From Phytohabitans flavus (GTDB lineage Bacteria > Actinomycetota > Actinomycetes > Mycobacteriales > Micromonosporaceae), in NCBI RefSeq assembly GCF_011764545.1, contig NZ_AP022870.1, positions 976,001-1,040,000 on the forward strand: DNA of 64,000 nucleotides, read 5' to 3'. The number at the start of each line of letters is the position of its first letter. Position 1 is the stretch's first letter. The position numbers and the translations under genes are program-made. A model generated the notes under the pieces. The model did no database searches, was not told the DNA's origin, and was given only the letters and a program-made list of their open reading frames with translations. Shown here piece after piece: positions 56,652 through 64,000 of this stretch.

Positions 56652-57673
56652 TCAGGTTGCGGGGTTGAGGATGGTGTTTTCCAGGTTGGTGGCGGTTTGG
56701 CGGGCGGTGTCGGGGATGATGTGGGCGGCCGTCGTGGAGGGCGATCTCTGGCAGGTCGGTCTGGGCGGTCAGGGTCCGGAACCGTTCGGTGAACGTTCGC
56801 GGGTGGTACGGGGTGCCGTCGCCGTTGCAGAACACGTAGCCGTCGTCTTGGTAGTGCCAGCCAGCGTGCGCCTTCTCGCTTTCCTGCCGGGCCCGGTGGA
56901 GGTTGAGGATCTCGACCAGTGCTGGTCCGATGGCGATGGTGCGGCGGCTGCTGCCTTTCGGTTCTTTCTCGACGACGCCGCCGGCGATGACGCCAGAGGC
57001 GGAGGAGCGTTGCCAGTGCACGTGGATGGCGCCGCCTTTGAGGTCGATCTTGGGCCATTTGAGGCCGGCGAGTTCGCCGCGGCGTAGTCCGCAGACGACG
57101 ACCAGGGCCCAGGCGGCATATAGCCGGTCGTTGATGGTGTGGGCGAGGAATCTGGCGCATTGGTCGGCGGTCCAGACGCCTTTGCGGCCGCCTTCGGCCT
57201 TGTCGGCGCGGGGTTGACGTACTCGTGGTCTTTCGATGTCGAGGTCTTTGAGGGCTTTCATCAGGACCCGGTGGATGTGTCGGACCATGGCGGCTGATAG
57301 GGATCCGCCGGTGCGGTTGCCGTGGTGGAGCAGGTGTCGGTACATGTCGTGGATCTGGTGGCGGTCCAGGGTGTGTAGTTGGTGGTCGCCGAGGTGGGGG
57401 ATCAGGTAGCGGTGCACGACGGTGCGGTAGGCGGCCAGTGTGGTGAGAGCGACGTCGAGGTCGCGATCCCGGAGCCAGCGCACGAGTTCGCCGGCGACCG
57501 ACCCGGCGGCTGGTAGGGGCAGGTCAGTGCCGGTGCGGCGGCGGGCGGCCTGCACGGCGAGGGCGGGCGGCCTGTTCGCTGGCGAATCCGCGGCGTCTTT
57601 GCTGCCGGCGTCTGCTGTCGGGGTCGAACACGTAGAACCAGGTTCCGCGTGCCGGGTCCAGGTACACGGTCAT
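56652..57673 (-). pseudogene. Tyrosine recombinase lacking its catalytic tyrosine
   Basis: Two or three frames form an integrase. N-terminus MTVYLDPARGTWFYVFDP from ATG 57673, then GFASEQAAR. One extra base in the G3 at 57561-57563 leads into QAARRRTGTDLPLPAAGSVA. The core-binding domain has YLIPHLGDHQLHTLDRHQ. The catalytic Arg is in VVCGLRRGELAGLKW. After LHDGRP the LGHxxxxxT and Tyr blocks are absent. The sequence jumps to HIIPDTARQTATNLENTIL, a typical C-terminal tail, and stops at 56654-56652. An internal deletion is likely. It cannot recombine. Confidence 0.72.
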
Positions 57674-58082
57674 GCCGGACACCCCCAGGGTCGTGTAGGT
57701 GGTCGAATGAGCTGTGCCATAGCTGGGAGACGGGTGGTGGTCGGCGTCGATGACGGCGGGGGACCAGTAGTCACCCGGATGGGTGGGCGCCGTTGTCTTT
57801 CGGCGGTCGTCGCGTTGTGATGGACGTAGCAGCATGGGCGGTACTCGATTGAACGAGTCAACGAGGACGCTCACAGCAAAGATCAACTCGGGCTGGACGT
57901 GGCATCAGCGGACCCCACGGGTCGGCAGCCGGCGGTGTTAGCCTGTGCAGGTCCCTGTACGTGAAGGACATCGACCGACATTGGCCGGCACCATGCGGCA
58001 GGACCGGAAGAACACTGGCAGTGTGGAGCGGTAAGGTCTACGTCGCCTATGAGTCATTTTAGTATGTCGACAAGGGCTAATT
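57674..58082. other. Gap between divergent integrase and NUDIX genes
   Basis: 409 bp. No gene beyond upstream integrase-frame noise. The NUDIX promoter should lie at the right end, where the DNA is A+T-richer (TTTTAGTATGTCGACAAGGG). Confidence 0.4.
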
Positions 58083-58523
58083 GTGCGCAAAATTGTGCGT
58101 AGGTCGGTGCGGGCCATCCTTATCGATGAGGACGACCGCCTAGTTTTGATCAAGCGGATCAAGCCGGGCTCGTCACCGTATTGGACAACGCCGGGTGGTG
58201 GCCTGGAGTCCACGGATGCCACGCTGGAAGCGGCACTGCGTCGGGAACTGCGCGAAGAACTGGGTGCCGAAGCAGACGGGTTTGCCCAGGTGTTTTTGTT
58301 CACCGCGCCGGATGGTGATGGCGTTTCTGTGCAGCACTTCTTTGCGTGTCGACTGGTCCGCTTGCACGAGGCTGAGCGCACAGGGCCGGAGTACGCTGAT
58401 CCGTCTCGTGGTGGCTACGAGCTTGATCGGGTGACGATCGACGAGTTGTCTGCCGTGGATCTTAAGCCGGATGTTCTGAAGGGGTTCATCGCGTCCAACG
58501 AGGAAGCCCTGCTGTCGGTGTAG
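58083..58523 (+). CDS. NUDIX hydrolase
   Basis: 146 aa from GTG 58083, with AAGGG about seven bases upstream. The Nudix box spans GGGLESTDATLEAALRRELR and the following EELGAE (Gx5Ex7REUxEExGU), residues about 38-62. The family hydrolyses nucleoside diphosphates linked to another moiety. The substrate is unknown. No operon partner is clear. Confidence 0.92.
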   Translation: MRKIVRRSVRAILIDEDDRLVLIKRIKPGSSPYWTTPGGGLESTDATLEAALRRELREELGAEADGFAQVFLFTAPDGDGVSVQHFFACRLVRLHEAERTGPEYADPSRGGYELDRVTIDELSAVDLKPDVLKGFIASNEEALLSV

Positions 58524-58745
58524 ATCGGGCCCAGACCCGTCGACGGTCCTATGCTGAAGTTTGCGGACTGTCTGGAATGGCTCTTCATGAGAGCGCGACC
58601 CACCCGCCGCGGCCGGCGGCTGCGGCGGCGCCGCGGAAGCTTTCGGCTTTGGCAAGGCGTGATCGGGCTGGACCATCAGCGCGGCCGGTGGCTGCGGATC
58701 CACCGGGCCGCGCCGTCGCCACTGAGCTCCCGTCGGCTGGCCTGG

Positions 58746-59735
58746 TCAGGTCAGGGCGGTCAGCACGGTGGCCATGTCGTCGTAGGTGCCTCGCACGCCG
58801 TCAACGTTGCCCAGGCGGTGACGCTCAAGGCGGATCCCACCGATGTGCCGGGCCTCGTAGATGCCAGAACGGAGCACCGAGGCCGGCGAATGATCCAGCG
58901 ACCCGTAGGTCTCCCAGAACGCGTCCCGCTCGGTGCCCGGCTTTGCTGTCGCCATACGGATCGTCCAGTCCGCTGCTGGATCTCCCCACCACGTACGGTC
59001 CATGTCGAACACCCCGACGATCGTCGGCTCCGTCGCACGGTTAGCGAGCATCACGTTGACAGTCCACAAGTCACCGGGGAGCATGCGCGGCTCCGTGATC
59101 TCGTCCAAGGCGGCGTGGTGATGGCTGGCCACTGTGGCGACCTTGCGTAGGTCCGAGGCGTCCAAACCGACGCTGTCGAGGTCGTCGGCGATGTTCTCCA
59201 ACGACGCAGTTACCGCTGCGCTCCACCGGTCGTAGACAGGGCCGGCGACGGGGCCAAAGTGCGGTCCACACACCGCATGCACCTGCCGGGCGATCACACC
59301 CATTTGGCGGAAGAAGCCCGGCCAGGTCGAACGGGGGTAGTCGCCAAGCCGCTTCGCGGCAGGAACGCCGTCAAGCAGGCTCTGGACCATGTAGTCCCGT
59401 CCGATCACCTTCTGAGACCAGTCCGCAGCGATGACCCGAGGCATCAACGGCGCCAGTGGCGCCAACCACGGCAGACTGGCGTACTCGTTACGCATCAACT
59501 CCCGCTCACTGCGGAACTGCCTGCCAGGCTCTGGCGCAACCCGCAGGACCACCGGGCGCTCCTGCCCAGCCAACGCCACCCGATAGGTGCTGTTGTACAT
59601 GCCTCCGCCCAACTCGGTGGCTGAGGCGACACGGACGTCAGTACCGAAGACGCGACCGCAGATTGCCTGGATCTGCTCGGCGGTCACCGACTGCTGAAAG
59701 GTGTGCGGGGGACGCTCAATCGGGCGGAACTCCAT
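58746..59735 (-). CDS. Aminoglycoside-phosphotransferase-family protein
   Basis: 329 aa with the APH/choline-kinase fold: GGGMYNSTYRVAL (nucleotide loop), VVLRVAPEP (Lys position is Arg), MLPGDLWTVNVML in place of HGDxxxxN with the catalytic His replaced by Pro, and GVFDMDRTWWGDPAADW for the metal-binding DxD. The missing His and Lys make antibiotic phosphorylation uncertain; a different small-molecule kinase, or a non-catalytic protein, is possible. It is convergent with the NUDIX gene (222-bp gap, no gene seen) and divergent from the GluRS gene. Confidence 0.82.
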   Translation of the reverse strand: MEFRPIERPPHTFQQSVTAEQIQAICGRVFGTDVRVASATELGGGMYNSTYRVALAGQERPVVLRVAPEPGRQFRSERELMRNEYASLPWLAPLAPLMPRVIAADWSQKVIGRDYMVQSLLDGVPAAKRLGDYPRSTWPGFFRQMGVIARQVHAVCGPHFGPVAGPVYDRWSAAVTASLENIADDLDSVGLDASDLRKVATVASHHHAALDEITEPRMLPGDLWTVNVMLANRATEPTIVGVFDMDRTWWGDPAADWTIRMATAKPGTERDAFWETYGSLDHSPASVLRSGIYEARHIGGIRLERHRLGNVDGVRGTYDDMATVLTALT

Positions 59736-59872
59736 ACAACTCCCTGAAGCGGCAGGGGCACGTTCAGCCTTGCCGGCGATGAGCTCGGAGGTCCTCTCAG
59801 CCGCTCACATGAGCAGATGCCAGGCGCAATATAACTCGTGGATCACGAGTGGCGGACCAGTACGCTGCTCCC

Positions 59873-61278
59873 GTGGACAAGCCGGGAATTCGTGTTCGTT
59901 TCGCCCCATCGCCGACCGGGATGTTTCACGTCGGAAACGCCCGCTCGCTGCTGTTCAACTGGGTCTTGGCCCGGCAGTCGGGCGGGACGATGGTGCTGCG
60001 GATCGAGGACACGGACGCGGCGAGGAACCGGCCCGAGTGGGTGCAGGGGATCCTGGACGCGATGGCCTGGCTGGGGGTCGGCGTGGACGAGTATGAGGGG
60101 CCGCTGTTCCAGTCTGACTACGCCTCGCATCATCAGGACGCGATCTCGCGGCTGTTGGCGGCGGGGCTGGCGTACTACTGCGACTGCTCGCGGGAGCAGG
60201 TCGTTGCGCGTACCGGTAGTCCGCACAAGGGTTATGACGGCTTCTGCCGGGACCGTGGTCTGAGCGCCTGGCGAGGGCCGGGCGGTGCGGTTCCGGACCC
60301 CGGGCGATGGCGTGACCACGGTTGTTGACCTTGTTCGCGGGAAGCCGACGTTCGAGAACGGGTTGATTGAGGACTTCGTGATCGAGCGGGGCGACGGATC
60401 GCCGGTGTTCCTGCTGGCCAACGTCGTAGACGACGTGGTTATGGGCATCACCCACGTGGTCCGGGCCGAGGAGCACCTGCCGAACGCGCCCAAGCAGCAG
60501 ATGCTGTGGGAGGCGCTTGGGGCGCAGCCGCCGATCTGGGTGCATGCCCCGATCCTGGTCAACGAGAAGCGGCAGAAGCTGTCCAAGCGCCGCGACCGGG
60601 TGGCGTTGGAGGACTTTCGCGCCGAGGGCTACTTGGCCGACGCGATGCGGAACTACCTGATGCTTCGCGGCTGGGCGCCCGCAGGTGACCGGGAGATCGT
60701 GCCCTGGGAAGACATCGTGGCGGAGTTCCGGCTGGAGGAGGTAAATCCGTCGCCGGCGTTCTTCGATGTGGCGAAGCTGCGGGCCTTCAACGGCGACTAC
60801 ATCCGCGCCATGTCGGTCGAGGAGTTCATTCAGTCGTGCCAGCCGTGGCTGCGGGGTGAGTCCGCGCCCTGGCCGGGGCAGCAGTACGACGATGGCGCGT
60901 TCGCGGCGGTCGCTGAGCTGGCTCAGACCCGGATGGCGGTGCTGTCCGAGGTCGTACCTATGGTGGACTTTTCTGTTCCTGACCGAGCCCGCGGTTGACG
61001 AAGCGGCGTGGGTGAAGGTGATGACCGCGACCGCCCGGCCGCTGCTGATGTCGGCCACAGCCGCTTACAGGACGGTTGAGTGGCGTGCCGAGGTGTTGAA
61101 GGCGGCGCTGGAGGCGATCGGTGCAGAGCAGGGGTTGAAGCTGGGCAAGGTGCAGGCACCGGTGCGGGTAGCGGTCACCGGCCGTACGGTGGGTTTGCCG
61201 CTGTTCGAGTCGCTGGAGGTGCTGGGACGCGACCGGACTCTCGGCCGGCTGCTGGCTGCGTTGGATCGGCTCGGCTGA
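59873..61278 (+). pseudogene. Glutamyl-tRNA synthetase, two extra bases
   Basis: 467 aa after removing one base near 60263 and one T from the T4 run 60969-60972. GTG 59873 starts [16 protein letters not shown], the class I HIGH site [16 protein letters not shown], a CDCSREQV zinc-like part, and KMSKS as QKLSKRRDR near residue 234. The C-terminal anticodon domain ends [20 protein letters not shown]. It is distinct from the usual short housekeeping version in spacing, and the organism should have another. A secondary GluRS is the better reading. Confidence 0.82.
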
Positions 61279-61864
61279 CACGTCGACGTGCTGACACGTG
61301 CTTCGCTGACGGCGGCGTGAGGCGTTCGGTGCCGAATGGAGCGTCGAGATCGCCGGAATCGGTGCCCAGGTGCTCGTCGCTGAAGCGAAACACCTCAGGG
61401 GCCAGGACCGCGAGCGGACCGTCGTCCGGTAGGAGAGCGCCTCAAGGTTGCCGTGACTAACCACCCTCGTACTGACGGAGCGATCGTGACGTGTCCCTGC
61501 TCGGGCGCATTCTCGGTGGCGACTTAGTGATCCCCTTGCCAGCGGACGCCGGTCCGGAGGTTGGCGGCGTGCGGCGGTACGCGCTGTGTGGACGGCGCGG
61601 CCTTTATCGGAGGTGAGCCGAGGTTGATGTCATCTACGGAGCTCGACCGCCGTTAGGCAGGACGTGGCCGATGCGACGAGCGCCCGCGATGTGACGGCCG
61701 AGGTGATGGCCGATTCAGCTGTTCGCCTGACCCCAGCTGCGCCTTCAGTGATCGGTGGGCTTGCCCGCTTTCTCCGGAGGAGAACCGGCTCGTCTCCCCG
61801 ATCGAGGCTGGCGAACTGACGTATCGCTGATGGTCGGCTCGCGCCAATAGTTGATGAGGCGGCG
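61279..61864. other. Gap with a possible gene tail
   Basis: 586 bp. The minus strand near 61440-61300 reads LPDDGPLAVLAPEVFRFSDE, then HLGTDSGDLDAPFGTERL, which looks like the C-terminal end of some gene, but without a start or a family I recognise. The rest holds nothing supported. Confidence 0.3.
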
Positions 61865-62437
61865 TCAGCCGGCCGATGCCGGGCGGCGGGCGCCCCGCAG
61901 GAAGACGCCGGTCATCGCCGCGCTCGCCTCCTCGACGCCGAACCGGCCGCGCAGCACCCGCCGGACCGTCGCCTCGAGTAGGCCGATGTAGATCTCGACC
62001 AGGGTCTCGATCGGCAGGTCGGCCCGGAACGCCTGCTCTGCGTCGCCGCGCCGGAAGAGGGTGCGGATCGGCTCGATGAGGACCTGGTCGGCCTCCGCGA
62101 GGTCGCTCGGGCTCTTTTCAAAGAGGGTCAGCGCCCGGTACTTGCTGGTCGCGGCGAGCATCGCGCGGGTCAGCCGGGCGATCGCCTCGTCGATGGGGAC
62201 GGTGTCCACCTTGGCGTCGGCGATCCGGCTCGACAGGTCGGCGAACGCGACCTCGGTGAGCGCCCGCAGCAGTGCCTGCCGGTTGGGGAAGTAGCGGTAG
62301 AGCGTGGCCCGGGAAACGCCGGCCGCCTCGGCGATGTCCGTCATGCTGGCCTGCTCGCCACGCTCGGCGAGCAGCGCCGCGGCCACATCGAGCATGCCGG
62401 CCGCGATGTGGTCGCGCAGGACGGGACTCCTGGTCAT
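61865..62437 (-). CDS. TetR-family regulator
   Basis: 190 aa. The HTH is AAALLAERGEQASMTDIAEA, then AGVSRATLYRYFPNRQALLR at about residues 18-57. A nine-helix ligand domain follows. It is divergent from the MMPL gene across 115 bp holding a 6-3-6 palindrome, so repression of the transporter is likely. Confidence 0.93.
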   Translation of the reverse strand: MTRSPVLRDHIAAGMLDVAAALLAERGEQASMTDIAEAAGVSRATLYRYFPNRQALLRALTEVAFADLSSRIADAKVDTVPIDEAIARLTRAMLAATSKYRALTLFEKSPSDLAEADQVLIEPIRTLFRRGDAEQAFRADLPIETLVEIYIGLLEATVRRVLRGRFGVEEASAAMTGVFLRGARRPASAG

Positions 62438-62490
62438 CGCGCTGAAGGCTACGCGTCGCCCCTCGGCGTTGACAATGCTGCGTCGAGATT

Positions 62491-62505
62491 GAGACAGTGT
62501 GTCTC
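62491..62505. promoter_or_regulatory. Palindromic TetR operator candidate
   Basis: GAGACA-GTG-TGTCTC is a perfect inverted repeat. TTGACA at 62469-62474, 16 bp upstream, could be the -35 of the MMPL promoter, so a bound repressor would cover the -10 region. Confidence 0.55.
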
Positions 62506-62552
62506 GTAGACGAGTCGCGCTGTGCCTGTATCGATGGAGTGGAGTCTTACTC

Positions 62553-64000
62553 GTGGCGAGGTACCTGTACCGTCTGGGCCGGTTCGCATTTCAACGGCGG
62601 CGCCTGGTGGCGGCCATCTGGGTGGGACTGCTGGCGGTCCTCGGCGTCGCCGGCGCCACGATGGCCGGTACGCCGTCGGACGAGTTCGCCATCCCCGGCA
62701 CCGAGTCGCAGCAGGCGATCGACCTGCTGGGCGAGCGGTTCCCGGAGGCCGCCGCGGACGGCGCGGTGGCGCGCGTGGTGTTCGCCGCACCGGACGGGCG
62801 GCGCCTGACCGACCCGGCGTACCAGCAGCAGGTCCAGCAGGTCCTCGCCATGCTGCGCACCGCGCCGCAGGTCTCCGCCGTGAGCGACCCGTTCGGTGGG
62901 GGAGCGGTCAGCCCGGACGGCAGCGTGGCCTTCGCCCAGGTGCGCTACGTGGTGCAGGACGCGGATCTCACCGAACCCGCCCGGGCCGCGCTGAGCGACG
63001 CCGCGGCCGCCGGCCGGGCCGGCGGCCTGATCGTCGAGATGGGCGGCGGCGCGGTCGAGCAGGAGGCCGACCTCGGCGCCGCGGAGATCCTCGGCATCGC
63101 GGTCGCGGCTGTCGTGCTCGTGGTCACCTTTGGCTCCCTGATCGCGGCTGGCCTGCCGCTGCTCACCGCACTGCTCGGCATCGCCATCAGCCTGGCGGCG
63201 GTCACCCTGGCCACCCGCTTCGTCGACCTCAGCGCGGACGCGCCCGCGCTGGCCATGATGATCGGCATCGCCGTCGCGATCGACTACGCGCTGTTCATCG
63301 TCTCCCGGTACCGGCAGGAGGTCCGCACCGGCCGGGACCACCTGGACGCGGCCGGTACCGCGGTCGGTACCGCCGGATCCGCCGTCGTCTTCGCCGGGCT
63401 GACCGTCATCGTCGTGCTCTCCGGCCTGACCGTCGTGAACATCCCGATCCTCACCCAGATGGGCCTGACCGCCGCCTTCGCGGTCGCGGTCGCCGTGGTC
63501 ATCGCGCTGACCCTGCTGCCGGCCATGTTCGGCTTCACCGGCCGGCGGATCGCCGGTAGCTGGCTGCGGGGCCAGCGCGAGCCCGACCCGCTGACCGGCG
63601 TCCGACCGACCATGGGCGCGCGCTGGGCCCGGTTCGTCGTCCGTCGCCCGGTGGCGGTGCTCCTGGTCGCGGCCGTCGGCCTCGGCGTGCTGGCGGTCCC
63701 CGCGATGGACCTGCGGCTGGGCCTGCCCGACGACGGCACCGCCGCGCCGGACACCACCCGGCGCAAGGCATACGACCTGCTGACCAGCGGTTTCGGGCCG
63801 GGCTTCAACGGGCCGCTGACGATCGCCGTCGACGCGGCCGGCAACGCCGACCCGCAGGGCGCCGCACGGCAGATCGCGACCGCACTGGCCGAGGTCGACG
63901 GCGTCGTCGCCGTCGCCGACCCGGTCTTCAACCAGGCCGGCGACACCGCGCTGCTCACCGCCGTCCCAGCCAGCGGCCCGAGCAGCGCGGCCACCGAGGA
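62553..64000 (+). CDS. MMPL-family transporter, C-terminus beyond the right edge
   Basis: About 482 codons visible from GTG 62553 (VARYLYRLG). A first TM (LVAAIWVGLLAVLGVAGATM), an extracellular domain (GTESQQAIDLLGERFPEAA), then TMs with MMIGIAVAIDYALFIVSRYR, the first D-Y relay, and GLTVIVVLSGLTVVN. The second half starts near ARWARFVVRRPVAVLLVAAV. It is paralogous to the MMPL gene at 6621. The divergent TetR gene and operator suggest inducible export. Confidence 0.93.
   Translation, partial: MARYLYRLGRFAFQRRRLVAAIWVGLLAVLGVAGATMAGTPSDEFAIPGTESQQAIDLLGERFPEAAADGAVARVVFAAPDGRRLTDPAYQQQVQQVLAMLRTAPQVSAVSDPFGGGAVSPDGSVAFAQVRYVVQDADLTEPARAALSDAAAAGRAGGLIVEMGGGAVEQEADLGAAEILGIAVAAVVLVVTFGSLIAAGLPLLTALLGIAISLAAVTLATRFVDLSADAPALAMMIGIAVAIDYALFIVSRYRQEVRTGRDHLDAAGTAVGTAGSAVVFAGLTVIVVLSGLTVVNIPILTQMGLTAAFAVAVAVVIALTLLPAMFGFTGRRIAGSWLRGQREPDPLTGVRPTMGARWARFVVRRPVAVLLVAAVGLGVLAVPAMDLRLGLPDDGTAAPDTTRRKAYDLLTSGFGPGFNGPLTIAVDAAGNADPQGAARQIATALAEVDGVVAVADPVFNQAGDTALLTAVPASGPSSAATE

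Overview
The window is about 70% G+C with GTG/ATG starts, ATGA gene overlaps and many actinobacterial families: acVLRF1 peptidyl-tRNA hydrolase, a Tad pilus locus with a LysM-BTAD protein, BlaA/BlaB-type regulators, and many TetR and MMPL genes. I infer an actinomycete chromosome, most likely Micromonosporaceae. No rRNA gene or replication origin is visible.

Layout. 0-3.4 kb is core: an EamA-type permease running off the left edge, cytidylate kinase (cmk) and the tandem GTPase der, with three unrelated tandem-repeat tracts in and between them. At 3.5 kb a tRNA-Pro(GGG) is followed by an integrase N-terminus welded to a broken glycosyltransferase, which looks like the scar of an excised element. 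4.4-14.6 kb carries an MMPL transporter with an OmpR-type two-component system, two TetR regulators around a broken DrrB-type permease, and an MFS/short-chain dehydrogenase/SGNH hydrolase operon. 14.6-16.3 kb holds an MMPL remnant facing a kinase-like remnant. 16.5-25.3 kb is an accessory stretch of small uncharacterised genes, several broken (DUF7668-like, HhH-like, RusA-like), with short dispersed repeats. 25.8-28.3 kb is an uncharacterised two-gene module whose large protein has a YfaP-like domain. 28.7-40.9 kb is a Tad-type pilus/secretion locus on the minus strand. 41-47.5 kb has small regulators, an orphan response regulator, a LigC-type ligase and a YbaB-like pair. 47.6-49.1 kb has two tandem paralogous secreted proteins beside a group II intron RT remnant. 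50.6-55.7 kb has a beta-lactamase system: a BlaA-like LysR protein, a BlaB-like SxxK/SDG/KTG protein and a class A beta-lactamase. 56.6-61.3 kb has an integrase lacking its tyrosine box, a NUDIX hydrolase, an APH-family protein and a second-type GluRS. The right edge has a TetR gene divergent from an MMPL gene that runs off the window.

Quality caveat: at least fifteen genes read correctly only if one base is added or removed, usually in a short homopolymer. Six of these are in the Tad locus, and in each of those the restored length is a multiple of three. Either this assembly has homopolymer errors or the region is decaying. I list such genes as pseudogene (frameshifted as given) and give the restored reading. 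Approximate ends are marked as such.
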